Assembly: GCA_023382935.1 (NCBI GenBank)
Contig: JAHDXL010000001.1
Coordinates: forward strand, 345,003 to 409,002
Source of the DNA: Phycisphaerales bacterium
GTDB lineage: Bacteria > Planctomycetota > Phycisphaerae > Phycisphaerales > UBA1924
DNA: 64,000 nt
Direction of reading: 5' to 3'
Shown here: one piece after another, positions 8,129-16,916 of the stretch
Numbering within the stretch: position 1 is the first letter of the stretch
Layout: each line of letters opens with the position of its first letter
Made by a program: the position numbers and the translations under genes
Notes under the pieces: model-generated
The model's database searches: none
Seen by the model: the letters and a program-made list of their open reading frames with translations, nothing else
Told to the model about the DNA's origin: nothing

Positions 8129-9034
8129 TCAGTGCGGTTGACCCGCAAACGGCTCAATGTGAATCAGCACCGCATCGAGTTCCGCATACTTCTCGCGCAG
8201 CACGCTCTTCACCCGCCCCGTCAGCGCGTGTGAATCCATCACGCTCATCTGCGGATCCACCTCCACGTGCATCACCACGCGATACCCACGCCCCGAACGC
8301 CGCGTCTCACAACGCTCCACTCCGAGCACTCCTTCGATCTCCAGCGCCGATGCCGTCACCCGATCGGCCACCTCGGGCGCCTGCCTGTCCATCAACTCGC
8401 CCATCGGCTCCCGACACAGCCGCGCGCCGTTGAACAGGATCACCCCCGACGCGAGCAGCGCGGCCCAGTCATCCGCCGGCGCCCACTCCGGCCCGCCCAC
8501 CAGCGCCACCGAAATCCCCACGAACGCAAACGCCGACGTAATCGCGTCCGACCGATGATGCCACGCGTCGGCATGCCCCGCGCTGCTCGATGCACGCTTG
8601 GCCGCCCGGCGCGCCGCTTGGAACATCGTCTCCTTTACCACCACAACTGCCACCAGCACCACCAGCGTAAACGCCCGCGGGCCCTCGTGTGGCGTCACAA
8701 TCTGACGCACCGACTCCACCGCGATTCCCACCCCCGCGCTCATCACCAGCAACGCCACCGCCAACCCCGCCAGCGCCTCGATCTTCCCGTGCCCGAACGG
8801 ATGATCCTCGTCGGCTGGACGTCCTCCATAGCGAAACGCGCCCCACACCACCACAGACCCCGCGATGTCTACCAGCGACTCAACCGCGTCGGCCACCAGC
8901 GCAAACGAGTGACCCACGATCCCGGCCACCAGTTTGACCAGCGCCAGCCCGGCGTTCACCACCACGCCGATCAGCGCCAGACGTTCCGGGCTCTTGCGAT
9001 CATGCACCAAGTCGGCCGCTCCGCACGCTGCCAC
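8129..9034 (-). CDS. Cation diffusion facilitator (CDF) metal efflux transporter
   Basis: A 301-residue inner-membrane antiporter exporting divalent metals such as Zn, Co, Fe or Mn. Membrane segments are packed in residues 18-200. CDF signatures: HSFALVADAVESLVDIAG in helix 2, DEDHPFGHGKIE after helix 3, and DAWHHRSDAITS in helix 5, which supplies the HxxxD metal site. The cytoplasmic C-terminal domain (about 210-301) with RVVMHVEVDPQMSVMDSH is the usual dimerising metal sensor. The start is a GTG at 9034, three bases after the stop of the upstream AbgT gene, so the two are almost certainly one transcript. Metal specificity cannot be read confidently. Confidence 0.92.
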   Translation of the reverse strand: MAACGAADLVHDRKSPERLALIGVVVNAGLALVKLVAGIVGHSFALVADAVESLVDIAGSVVVWGAFRYGGRPADEDHPFGHGKIEALAGLAVALLVMSAGVGIAVESVRQIVTPHEGPRAFTLVVLVAVVVVKETMFQAARRAAKRASSSAGHADAWHHRSDAITSAFAFVGISVALVGGPEWAPADDWAALLASGVILFNGARLCREPMGELMDRQAPEVADRVTASALEIEGVLGVERCETRRSGRGYRVVMHVEVDPQMSVMDSHALTGRVKSVLREKYAELDAVLIHIEPFAGQPH

Positions 9035-9037
9035 CGA

Positions 9038-10753
9038 TCACCCCGCCGACGCCGGCGCGTAGTGCGTCGCCGCTCCCGGACCCACCGGGAGATCTAGCAG
9101 GAAAATCCACGCATAAAACAGCATCGTCCACCCGATCAGGAACGCGATCGTGTACGGCAGCATCGTCGCGATCATCGTCCCGATGCCCAGATCCCGCTTG
9201 TACCGCGCCGCCACCGCCAGAATCAGCCCGAAGTACGACATCATCGGCGTGATGATGTTCGTGCAACTGTCGCCCACCCGGTAGGCCGTCTGGATCACCT
9301 CCGGGCTGTACCCGATCGTCATCAGCATCGGCACAAACACCGGCGCCAGCACCGCCCACTTGGCGCTGGCAGACCCGATCACCAGGTTCACCAGCGCACA
9401 CACCGCTATGAACGGGATGAACACCAACGGGTTGTCCAGTTGCATCGCCACCAGCGCCTCGGCCCCCACCACCGCTACCACCTGCCCCAGCCCCGAGTAG
9501 TTGAAATACGCCACGAACTGGGCCGCGAAAAACACCAGCACGATGTACAGCCCCATCGACTTCATCGACACCGCCATCGCGTCGATCACGTCGCGGTCGT
9601 TCTTCATCGTCCCCACAAGCCGCCCATACACGAACCCCGGCACGATGAAGAAAATCAGGATCATCGGCACCACGCTGTGCAGCAACGGGCGGAAACTGTC
9701 CGGACCCGTCAGCGTCATGTCCGGATCACGAAGCACGCCCCACCACGGCAACGCCTCGGCCCACCCGAGCCACCCGAACCGCGGCCCGGCCGCATACATG
9801 AAGACCGCGCACATCGCCAGTGCCGACCAGCCCGCGCCCTTCAGCGCCCGCTTCTCCTCCCGCGTCAGCCCCGTCATCTCCGGCGCCGGCTCGAGCGTGT
9901 CATCGCCCATCGACGTGTCATAAGGCCCCAGCCGCGGCTCGACGATCCGCGCCGTCACAAACCATCCCAGCAACGTGATCAGAAACGTGCTCACGATCAT
10001 GAAGTACCAGTTGACCGCCGCATGCACCTCGTAACCCGGTTCGACCAGCCGCGCCGCCTCCTGCGTGATGCCCGCCAGCAGCGGGTCGATCGTCCCGATC
10101 AACAGGTTGGCGCTATAGCCCCCGCTCACACCCGCAAATGCCGCAGCCATCCCCGCCAGCGGATGCCGGCCCAGCGCGTGAAACAGCGTCATCGACAGCG
10201 GAACCAGCACCACGTACCCCATCTCGCTGGCCGCATTGCTCACCACGCCCGCAAACACGATCACCAGCGTCACCAGGTTCGGCGGCGCCGCCAGAACCAG
10301 CCCCCGCGTGGCCGCCGAAAATAAACCCGACTTTTCCGCCACCCCCACGCCTAGCAACGCCACCAGCACCGTCCCCAGCGGCACGAACCCCGTGAAGTTC
10401 GTCACCATCGACTGGCACATCCACCGCACGCCCTCTTCGCTCAGCAGCGAGCGCGTCGTCAGCAGCGCCCCCGTGGCCGATCGCGGATCTTCCACGCTCA
10501 CGCCCAGCCCGGCAGTGATCGCGCTGATGACCACGATCGCCACCGCAAACAAGGCAAACAGCGTCACCGGGTGCGGCAGCAGGTTCCCCGCCCACTCGAT
10601 GGCGCCCAGAAACCGCTGAATCATCGACCCCGCCCGCACCCCCGTTGCCCCTGCTGCCTCTCCAGGCCTCGGTCCACTCCGCTCGTTCCCCGCCCGAACG
10701 GATGGCGCATTCGACGCCCCTTCCCGGCCCTGAGGTATGTCATTGGTCGTCAT
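9038..10753 (-). CDS. AbgT-family transporter
   Basis: A 571-residue polytopic membrane protein with about a dozen hydrophobic segments. Family hallmarks include the N-terminal GAIEWAGNLLPHPVTLFALFA, the PPNLVTLVIVFAGVVSNAASEMGYV block and, near the end, IGSASAKWAVLAPVFVPMLM followed by QTAYRVGDSCTNIITPMMSYF. Known members take up p-aminobenzoyl-glutamate or export sulfonamides and p-aminobenzoate. The ATG at 10753 (AAGG about six bases upstream) gives a 43-residue disordered lead before the first helix; an ATG at 10624 (MIQRFLGAIEW) is the alternative start. It lies directly upstream of the CDF gene in an apparent two-gene operon. Confidence 0.92.
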   Translation of the reverse strand: MTTNDIPQGREGASNAPSVRAGNERSGPRPGEAAGATGVRAGSMIQRFLGAIEWAGNLLPHPVTLFALFAVAIVVISAITAGLGVSVEDPRSATGALLTTRSLLSEEGVRWMCQSMVTNFTGFVPLGTVLVALLGVGVAEKSGLFSAATRGLVLAAPPNLVTLVIVFAGVVSNAASEMGYVVLVPLSMTLFHALGRHPLAGMAAAFAGVSGGYSANLLIGTIDPLLAGITQEAARLVEPGYEVHAAVNWYFMIVSTFLITLLGWFVTARIVEPRLGPYDTSMGDDTLEPAPEMTGLTREEKRALKGAGWSALAMCAVFMYAAGPRFGWLGWAEALPWWGVLRDPDMTLTGPDSFRPLLHSVVPMILIFFIVPGFVYGRLVGTMKNDRDVIDAMAVSMKSMGLYIVLVFFAAQFVAYFNYSGLGQVVAVVGAEALVAMQLDNPLVFIPFIAVCALVNLVIGSASAKWAVLAPVFVPMLMTIGYSPEVIQTAYRVGDSCTNIITPMMSYFGLILAVAARYKRDLGIGTMIATMLPYTIAFLIGWTMLFYAWIFLLDLPVGPGAATHYAPASAG

Positions 10754-10873
10754 GGCCTTGGAGCGTAGCAAACCACGCCACGCACCGTTCGCCCATCGCC
10801 CCGACCACCAAGAGGGGCGCCCGGCCCGGCCGAACGCCCCGCAGATGCGCCCCACGTCAGCGCTCGACCCTGC

Positions 10874-12622
10874 TCATGGGCAGCCCGCGGAGAACTCCTG
10901 CAGGAACAGCAGCACATCAAAGAAGTTCAGCACGCCGTCCCCATTCAGGTCCGCCTGCTCCACGCCCTGCGAGAACCCCTGCAGGAACAGCAGCACGTCA
11001 AAGAAGTCCAACGTCCAGTACGGCGTCGCCCAGTCCGCCAGGTTGCAAGGTCCAACCTCGCGCACCTCGTAGCACCCCATGTCCACCGCCCCGGGCAGCA
11101 TGTCGTCATACACCCGGGAGCCCCCGTCCAGGTCCAGCGGCAGCGCCTCCTCCACATCGCCATCTGCGTCCAGGTCAAACCGATCCGCTGGCAGCCGCGC
11201 CGTGTCCCCCGCATCCACGCACGGCGAACTCGGCCTCAGGCGCAGATCGCCCGTCGACATCGCCATGAACTGCGGCGGCAGGTCGAAGCACCCGGTGTTG
11301 TCCGGACCCACGTACCCCTCCAGGTCGCTGTAGAACGCCGACGCCGGCCCCCCGATCCCCGCGCTTTCCACCCACATCGCCGGCTGGTTGTGATACACGA
11401 TCGAGTTCTCGATTCTCAGGTGCGCCAGGTAGTACAGCGCCGCGTGCCCCGCGCCGGCCGTGTTCTGCGCGATCGTCGTGTCCATTACCCACGTCCTCGC
11501 CGCGCTGTGGTTGGCCGCGATGGCCGCCCCACGCTCTGCCCGGTTGTCGTACAGACGCGAGTTCACCACACGACAGATCGCAGACGGGCTCGGCTCAACC
11601 GGGCCCATCGCCTCCGCGTGATACACCGCGCCGCCAGAAGTCGTTTCCGCCACCCCGCTCAATGCCTCGTTGCCCGCAAAATCACACGACAGCAGGTACG
11701 TCTCCCCTTCGCTCAGCGCCGCCACCGCGCCCCCGGCCAGTTCGGCCCGGTTGTCCTCAAACGTGCTCTCGATCACAGCCAGCAGATGCTCACCGTCGTG
11801 CTCGGTGTAAATCGCACCGCCCAGCCCATCGGTTGCGTTGTTCGCAAACCACGAGTTCCGCACCATCACGTTCGACTCACCCGCCACGTGCAGCGCTCCC
11901 CCGCACACCGGCGCCCAGCAGTCCGAGATCGCCGTCCGCTCCAGCACCAGGTCCGCGTTGAACACGTTGATGGCGCCCCCCCGCAGCGGCGCGGCGATGT
12001 CCCTGGCCGGCAACTCCGCCAGCGTGTCGCAGTTGCGAAACTCGCACCTCTGCACCATTGGGTTGCCCCTCATCAACCCGTCCGGGCCCGTCTCCACCAG
12101 AATCCCCGAGCCAGATTCGGCCACCAGGTCCACAAACAGGCAGTCGTGAATCACCGGTGCACTGCTCTCGATGTGCATCCCACGCACCGGCGCCTTCACC
12201 ACGCCATCCGGCGTCGTGATCTGCGGAGTCTCAATGCTGAAATGTTCCAGCCGCGTGCTCCGATCCTGCCCGCCACCGATCCTCACCACCTGCAGCGGAA
12301 GCATTCCCGGATCGGGAATCAACGCCATGATCCGCACGCGCGTCGAACCATGAGCCCCTCGGATCACCAGGTTCTTCACACCCAGATCCAGCACCTCCGG
12401 ATACACCTGCGACGGATCAGCCGTCGCAATCGACGAACCAGGCCCGTACACCAGAATCGTGTCCCCGTTCACCACCAGGTGGCTGTCGATCGCCTGCTGA
12501 ATCTGCTGAAAATCCACCTCCCCCATCACGTTGCCCAACTGCACCTTCCACGTGCTCCCCCACGCCGCGCCGGCCAGCAACACCATCGCAGCCGCCGCAC
12601 TCAATCGAGCACAACCTGCCAT
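10874..12622 (-). CDS. Secreted right-handed beta-helix protein with dockerin-like C-terminal repeats
   Basis: A 582-residue exported protein. Residues 1-24 are a signal peptide (AAAAMVLLAGAAWG). The middle (about 60-480) is a run of short beta-strand turns such as GGAINVFNADLVLERTAIS and GGALHVAGESNVMVRNSWF, typical of right-handed beta-helix folds found in pectate-lyase-like and polymorphic surface proteins. SSPCVDAGD and a Ca-binding-like DLDADGD segment follow. The last 60 residues hold two repeats of the type LDFFDVLLFLQGF and LNFFDVLLFLQEF separated by ADLNGDG, a dockerin-like Ca-binding tail. ATG at 12622 has GGAGG six to seven bases upstream. No enzymatic residues could be assigned; surface attachment is likely. 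Confidence 0.85.
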   Translation of the reverse strand: MAGCARLSAAAAMVLLAGAAWGSTWKVQLGNVMGEVDFQQIQQAIDSHLVVNGDTILVYGPGSSIATADPSQVYPEVLDLGVKNLVIRGAHGSTRVRIMALIPDPGMLPLQVVRIGGGQDRSTRLEHFSIETPQITTPDGVVKAPVRGMHIESSAPVIHDCLFVDLVAESGSGILVETGPDGLMRGNPMVQRCEFRNCDTLAELPARDIAAPLRGGAINVFNADLVLERTAISDCWAPVCGGALHVAGESNVMVRNSWFANNATDGLGGAIYTEHDGEHLLAVIESTFEDNRAELAGGAVAALSEGETYLLSCDFAGNEALSGVAETTSGGAVYHAEAMGPVEPSPSAICRVVNSRLYDNRAERGAAIAANHSAARTWVMDTTIAQNTAGAGHAALYYLAHLRIENSIVYHNQPAMWVESAGIGGPASAFYSDLEGYVGPDNTGCFDLPPQFMAMSTGDLRLRPSSPCVDAGDTARLPADRFDLDADGDVEEALPLDLDGGSRVYDDMLPGAVDMGCYEVREVGPCNLADWATPYWTLDFFDVLLFLQGFSQGVEQADLNGDGVLNFFDVLLFLQEFSAGCP

Positions 12623-12979
12623 GACGCACCTCCGATCAACTTCTGGGCTTGGCTTGTCCACCCGATTTCGCGGCTGCACTCGGAGCGCTGCCACCCTCTG
12701 GCGCGGGTCATACGAAAGGCATCGGGGTGTTCGTTCCGGGTTGGGCCGTGCCGGGCATGGCCTCACCCCTTGAGAGAAACCGCCCGGCGCGGCGCCCTCA
12801 CTTTGCACGCCTTCATACGCCGGGCGTCAACTCTTCAACATACCTCGATGCCCTGCACCCACCAACGCCTTCACCCCCCACCATTCCACAAAATCACGCC
12901 CGCGATAGCCCGTTCGGGTCATCCGCGCCTCCCGCGCACACTGCTACGCTCCAGCAGCAGCGCACAGCATCCGGAATCC
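12623..12979. other. Divergent intergenic region, 357 nt
   Basis: Separates the beta-helix gene (minus) from the dihydrouridine synthase gene (plus). I see no gene. A possible minus-strand promoter is TTGGTG (12865-12860), a 17-base spacer, then TATGTT (12842-12837), about 215 nt upstream of the beta-helix start. It is a weak match. Nothing else stands out. Confidence 0.35.
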
Positions 12980-14113
12980 ATGCTCGCCACACCGCTCCAA
13001 CTCGGCCCGGTTCGCCTCCACACCAACCTCCTCCTCGCTCCCATCGCCGGCTGGTGCGACCTCGCCTGGCGTTGCACCGTGCGCTCCCTCGGAGGCGTCG
13101 CGCTCGCCTGCACCGACCTCCTCAGCCCGCATGGCCTCCTGTGCAACTCCGAAGCCTCGCTCGACCTGGCACGCACCAACGACTTCGACAAGCCCATCGG
13201 CATGCAGTTGTACGGCTGCGACCCCGACCTGCTCGCCGACGGCGCACGCTGGTGCGCCGATCACGGCGCCACCGTCGTCGACATCAACATGGGTTGCCCC
13301 GTCGACAAGATCTGCAAGAAAGACGGCGGTTCGAAACTCATGTGCATCCCCGACACCGCGCAGCGCATCGTCGAGGCCGTCCGCGCCGCCCTGCCCGACC
13401 ACATCCCCCTCACCGCCAAAATGCGCCTCGGCTGGAACGAAGCCGACGCCTCCAACAACGCCGCCGGCTCGCTCTCCTGCCGACTCATCGCCGCTGGCGT
13501 CTGCGCCGTCACCGTTCATGGCCGTACCACCGAGCAGCGCTTCACGGGTGCGTGCCGCCGCGAGGGCATCCGCCGCGTCGTCGAGTCTGTCGCCGAACGT
13601 TTCGGACGCTACGACGGCACTCCCGCCGGAGGCCCACCCGTGATCGGCAACGGCGACATCCGCCGGCCATTCGACGTCGTAGACATGATCCGCCAAACAG
13701 GATGCGCCGGCGTCATGATCGGACGCGGCGCCTTCGCCATGCCCTGGATCTTCGCCGCCGCCTGGGCCGAGCAGCACATCGCGCAAGCGGACAGGGCAGG
13801 ATGTATCCTGCCGCCCGGGAGGCTGGAAGCCTCTGCCCATGCCTCCATGTTCTCTGCGTACTCCCCACCCACCGAACTCGAGAAACTCCAGATCCTTCGC
13901 ACCTACTTCGACCTCATGCGCCAGTACCGTGACGACCGCTACGCCATGTTCCGCATCCGCCAGAAGATCAGTTGGCTCGGCAGGAACATCAACAACTCCC
14001 ACTGCCACGCCCTCAAGGAGGGCATCCGCCTCGCCAAGACCCCTGCACAAGTCCACGCGGCCATCGACGCATGGGAAGCCACCATGCCCACCCGGCTCCA
14101 GACTTCCATTTGA
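12980..14113 (+). CDS. dusB: tRNA-dihydrouridine synthase (DusB-like)
   Basis: A flavoenzyme that reduces uridines in the D-loop of tRNAs using NADPH. The 377-residue protein opens with the FMN-barrel strand APIAGWCDLAWR, then the diagnostic DINMGCPVDKICKKDGGSKLM (Cys106 in NMGCP is the conserved active-site Cys of the family), KMRLGW, VHGRTTEQRFTG and GNGDIRRPFD, then IGRGAF. The C-terminal helical domain (RKISW-like region RQKISWLGRNIN) is typical of bacterial Dus. An insertion of about 25 residues near 270-295 makes it longer than usual. The ATG at 12980 directly precedes the conserved part; the long open frame upstream is an antisense shadow of the beta-helix gene. DusA or DusC cannot be fully excluded. 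Confidence 0.9.
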   Translation: MLATPLQLGPVRLHTNLLLAPIAGWCDLAWRCTVRSLGGVALACTDLLSPHGLLCNSEASLDLARTNDFDKPIGMQLYGCDPDLLADGARWCADHGATVVDINMGCPVDKICKKDGGSKLMCIPDTAQRIVEAVRAALPDHIPLTAKMRLGWNEADASNNAAGSLSCRLIAAGVCAVTVHGRTTEQRFTGACRREGIRRVVESVAERFGRYDGTPAGGPPVIGNGDIRRPFDVVDMIRQTGCAGVMIGRGAFAMPWIFAAAWAEQHIAQADRAGCILPPGRLEASAHASMFSAYSPPTELEKLQILRTYFDLMRQYRDDRYAMFRIRQKISWLGRNINNSHCHALKEGIRLAKTPAQVHAAIDAWEATMPTRLQTSI

Positions 14114-14264
14114 CGCCCACATGCAAAGCCCCTCGCGCAAGCGAAGGGCGCGCCGGCCAGGCCGACCCGCCAGCCCCACTGGCTCGATCTCCCAATCGGC
14201 CGCGACAAAAACAAGACCGACCGGTCCCCCGGCCAGCACTCTCACCCTCGAGATTTGCTCTCTC

Positions 14265-14903
14265 TCACGCCAGCCCGTCGATCGCGTACCGCATCACCGG
14301 CGGCTCCTCGAGCCCACTGACCAGTTTCCAGAACGGTTCCCCGATCGTGTCCGGCTTCCAACTCCGGAACTGCCCACGCTCGTCGTCCGCATACACGTCC
14401 AGAGCCGGTCCACCAATAAACGCGACCCGCTGCAGGAGCAGCAGGTCGTCCGAAGCGAACTCGCACTCGGCCGCCACGCCCGCCAGCGCGTCGACCAGGT
14501 CGCCAAACAGCCTCGCGTCGGCCCTCAGCAGCACGTCCGCGTCATTCCACACGATGTACCGGTACTTGGCCGCCGGATGGCCGCGAAACGTGTGCCGGCT
14601 CCGCAGCAGATTGGCCACTCCGCTCGGCCCATCCACTCGCCGTTCAAGCGGGGGACCGGGAAGAAGACGCTCCAACTGGCAGCAAAATGATTCCAGGTCC
14701 GTGACAAACCGCCCGTGCAATACGCATACATCGGTGTCACGCTGGGCCCCGAAGAACTGCTGGAGGGTCGCCGAAAACTGCAATCGCCGATACGCCCGCG
14801 CCGACCACGCCACCAAGTGGTGGTCGTCCAGCATCGCCATCACGTCCGGCTGCCATTCGACGACAGCGAACGGGCTCTCCGTTGGGCGGTACAAAACACT
14901 CAT
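14265..14903 (-). CDS. Conserved hypothetical protein, 212 aa
   Basis: A 212-residue protein I do not recognise. It is soluble, with no signal peptide. A central YRYIVWNDADVLLRADARLFGDL stretch is followed by CEFASDDLLLLQRVAFIGG and a C-terminal WKPDTIGEPFWKLVSGLEEPP. These well-formed segments and the lack of competing frames argue for a real gene. The starting ATG at 14903 lies downstream of a hairpin-rich 277-nt gap, described separately, which could be its 5' leader. It may be the last gene of a sodA-led cluster on this strand, though the gap makes independent expression as likely. Confidence 0.68.
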   Translation of the reverse strand: MSVLYRPTESPFAVVEWQPDVMAMLDDHHLVAWSARAYRRLQFSATLQQFFGAQRDTDVCVLHGRFVTDLESFCCQLERLLPGPPLERRVDGPSGVANLLRSRHTFRGHPAAKYRYIVWNDADVLLRADARLFGDLVDALAGVAAECEFASDDLLLLQRVAFIGGPALDVYADDERGQFRSWKPDTIGEPFWKLVSGLEEPPVMRYAIDGLA

Positions 14904-15180
14904 GCAGCGACAGCCCGTCCCTGGCCGCGGATCACTCGTCCGCTCCCTCTCTAGGGAAATAACCTTCCCAGTCCGGTTCGCCTGAACCGGCTCTCCCCTT
15001 CAATGTGCCTCAGATGCGCGGAAATTCCACCCATTGGCGAGAATTCGCCCCCTCAATGGGTCAGCATCCCTCCCGGGATAAGGGATCTTTCAGGCCGAAT
15101 CGGATCTTTCCCTTCGGTGATCTCACCGAAATCCGGGCCACGTCCCAAGCCCCACGATCCCGAAGCATCCCTCCACCGCT
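14904..15180 (-). other. Hairpin-rich non-coding region, candidate structured leader
   Basis: No gene is visible. Four inverted repeats occur in a row: GGGAA/TTCCC (14954-14969), CCGGTTC-gcct-GAACCGG (14973-14990), a two-part stem ACCCATT GGCGA / TCGCC AATGGGT (15029-15061) and TTCGGTGA-tc-TCACCGAA (15113-15130). Both flanking genes read leftwards, so this would be the 5' leader of the 212-aa protein gene or the 3' end of the membrane-protein gene. Confidence 0.5.
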
Positions 15181-15651
15181 CTATCGCACAAACCGTTGCA
15201 CCACCACCACCTGCTCTCCAGCCGTCAGCCGCAGCATTCGACGCCCCCCGGCGTCGCGCCAGATGACCCCATCCGTACCTGTCCGGATAACCTCAAACCC
15301 CTCGTCCAGATCCGCGCTCGCACCCGTCCATACCCAGCGATTCGACCCGGCCTCCGCCATCGACTCGCCCTTCCACCCGTTGGCGCGATGAGCGATTAGA
15401 GGTCCGGAATCCCCGTCCCGCCCCTCACCGCGATCTTCCACCACGATGCGAACCCGCACCGACTCGTTCCGGTGCGCCAGCCACTCGCCCAGCGCATTGG
15501 CGCCGCCCGTCTGACCCGCCCCGGCTCCCACGGGCGGGGCGTGCATCCACGGCTTGCCCTGCATCGAAACGACAATCCACACGCTCAGCCCCAGCACCAG
15601 CGCGATGGGGGCCATCAGCCACAGCGTCAACACCGGCTTGCTGATCTTCAC
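15181..15651 (-). CDS. Membrane-anchored hypothetical protein translationally coupled to sodA
   Basis: A 156-residue protein of unknown function with one membrane segment (residues 8-30, [21 protein letters not shown]) and an extracytoplasmic domain of about 125 residues that looks beta-rich ([50 protein letters not shown]). I chose the GTG at 15651 rather than the longer frame because it overlaps the sodA stop as GTGA, with a purine-rich GGGAAGG just upstream, and because the membrane segment then falls at the N-terminus. Coupling to sodA suggests the two are made together, but no stress-related motif is visible. Confidence 0.72.
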   Translation of the reverse strand: MKISKPVLTLWLMAPIALVLGLSVWIVVSMQGKPWMHAPPVGAGAGQTGGANALGEWLAHRNESVRVRIVVEDRGEGRDGDSGPLIAHRANGWKGESMAEAGSNRWVWTGASADLDEGFEVIRTGTDGVIWRDAGGRRMLRLTAGEQVVVVQRFVR

Positions 15652-16280
15652 GCCTTCCCGCCCGCATCGGCAAACCGACGCGACACCTCGTCCCAGTTCA
15701 CCACGTTCCAGAATGCCGCGATGTAGTCCGGCCTCCGGTTCTGGTACTTCAGGTAATACGCGTGCTCCCACACGTCCAGCCCGAGAATCGGCGTGCCCTG
15801 TCCGCCCCCGAATCCCACCGGCATCAGCGGGTTATCCTGGTTGGCCGTCGAGCAGACCGCCAACCTTCCGTCCTTGACGACCAGCCAGGCCCAACCGGAG
15901 CCGAACCGGGTCGCGGCCGCGTTGGCAAATGTCTCCCGAAACTTGTCGAACCCGCCCAGATCACGGTCGATGGCCTTGGCCAGGGCTCCCGCGGGCTTGC
16001 CGCCCTTGCCCGGTCCCATGATGGTCCAGAAAAGGGTGTGATTCGCATGACCGCCAGCGTTGTTCCGCACCGGAGTTTGCTTGTCCTGCGGCAATTCTCC
16101 CAGGCGGGCAAGCAGGCTGAACACATCCAACTCCGCCCAGGGAGTGCCTTCCAAGGCCTTGTTGGCGTTGTTGACATAGGCGGCGTGGTGCTTTCCGTGG
16201 TGAATTTCCATGGTCTGCGCGTCGATGTGGGGTTCGAGCGCGTTGTGGGCGTATGGAAGGGGGCTGAGCGTGAATGGCAT
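15648..16280 (-). CDS. sodA: Superoxide dismutase, Mn-type
   Basis: Converts superoxide to peroxide and oxygen. The 210-residue product contains the four metal ligands His27 ([14 protein letters not shown]), His81 ([10 protein letters not shown]), Asp169 and His173 ([15 protein letters not shown]). [14 protein letters not shown] and the ANQDNP segment are characteristic of the Mn or cambialistic group rather than the Fe group, where the active-site Gln comes from the other position; metal choice remains a prediction. No signal peptide, so cytoplasmic. ATG at 16280 has AGAGGAGA about six bases upstream. It is the first gene of a leftward cluster and its promoter must lie in the 636-nt region shared with the sigma factor gene. 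Confidence 0.96.
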   Translation of the reverse strand: MPFTLSPLPYAHNALEPHIDAQTMEIHHGKHHAAYVNNANKALEGTPWAELDVFSLLARLGELPQDKQTPVRNNAGGHANHTLFWTIMGPGKGGKPAGALAKAIDRDLGGFDKFRETFANAAATRFGSGWAWLVVKDGRLAVCSTANQDNPLMPVGFGGGQGTPILGLDVWEHAYYLKYQNRRPDYIAAFWNVVNWDEVSRRFADAGGKA

Positions 16281-16374
16281 GTGGATCTCCTCTGGGAATC
16301 GTCGCAAGTGAAAACGACGCCCGAAGTTGGGGGAGGTAAAACCTGTGGAAATCAGCGCGCAGTCAACCCGCGCT

Positions 16375-16403
16375 TGCTCCCCCGCGCCCAATTCGCGTAT
16401 AGT
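16375..16403 (+). promoter_or_regulatory. Candidate sigma-70 promoter for the leader/sigma factor gene
   Basis: -35 TTGCTC (16375-16380), a 17-base spacer, and -10 TATAGT (16398-16403, five of six consensus bases). Transcription would start near 16410, giving a leader of about 500 nt before the ATG at 16917. Confidence 0.5.
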
Positions 16404-16526
16404 GACGCTTCGGCACCGCAAAGGCCGAAATTGGGCTTGAGCATGTTTATGAGACGGTATGCGCGGATCGGAAGTGGGTCAACGACCCGGGCGTGAAGGA
16501 TACGTTGCCACGCTTTGCAGAGAAAT

Positions 16527-16551
16527 TGGTCGGTTGAGGCCAGGTTTTTTT
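16527..16551 (+). terminator. Possible attenuator or small-RNA terminator
   Basis: TGGTC (16527-16531) pairs with GGCCA (16538-16542, one G-T) over a six-base loop and is followed by GGTTTTTTT. It lies about 140 nt downstream of the candidate promoter. The stem is short, so efficiency is doubtful. Confidence 0.3.
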
Positions 16552-16916
16552 GGAACACCTCTCAATCGACGGGAAACTCGAGCGAAAGGAGCATCGTATC
16601 AGTTCAGACGGTGGGTTTGCGGGCTTGCGGCACGCGCCGCAGGAACTGACCCCAGGATCCCCGGCTGATGACACGAATCGCCCTCGTGTCGGGAAAAAAC
16701 CCCGGCTCAAGGGACATGTGTTTGGCTTGAGAAGCCCGAAGGGCCCGCAATACTTGCGGCCCTGCCGAGGGTTGCTCAGGAAGAACATCCCGCCGGGCTT
16801 GGCGGGCGAATCAGGGGTTTGGAAAACCCCAATCAGACCGTCAGGAGTCGTGGACGCCCGACGGTTCAGTAAGAACCCGCCCGCGGAAAGGGTCGGGGCG
16901 AAGGACAGCGGACACG

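Larger units (their letters stand above)
16281..16916 (+). other. 636-nt non-coding region, hairpin-rich leader upstream of sigma factor
   Basis: No convincing gene on either strand. It holds a sigma-70 promoter candidate (16375-16403), a hairpin with a T run (16527-16551) and a dense cluster of inverted repeats: TGCGGC/GCCGCA (16626-16641), GACACGA/TCGTGTC (16670-16690), GGCTT/AAGCC (16724-16736), GGGCC.CGCAA/TTGCGGCCC (16741-16762), CCCGCC/GGCGGG (16789-16806), GGGGTTT/AAACCCC (16814-16830) and GACCGTC/GACGGTT (16836-16866). I could not match it to RNase P RNA, tmRNA, 6S or SRP RNA. Confidence 0.6.

Noticed and set aside
11390-12979. In-frame 530-codon extension upstream of the dihydrouridine synthase
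   Set aside because: It is Arg/His/Pro-rich antisense of the beta-helix gene; Dus homology begins at the ATG at 12980.
16281-16916. RNase P RNA, tmRNA, 6S or SRP RNA in the long non-coding region
   Set aside because: I looked for the conserved cores (for example GAGGAAAGTCC of RNase P, the tRNA-like ends of tmRNA) and did not find them.
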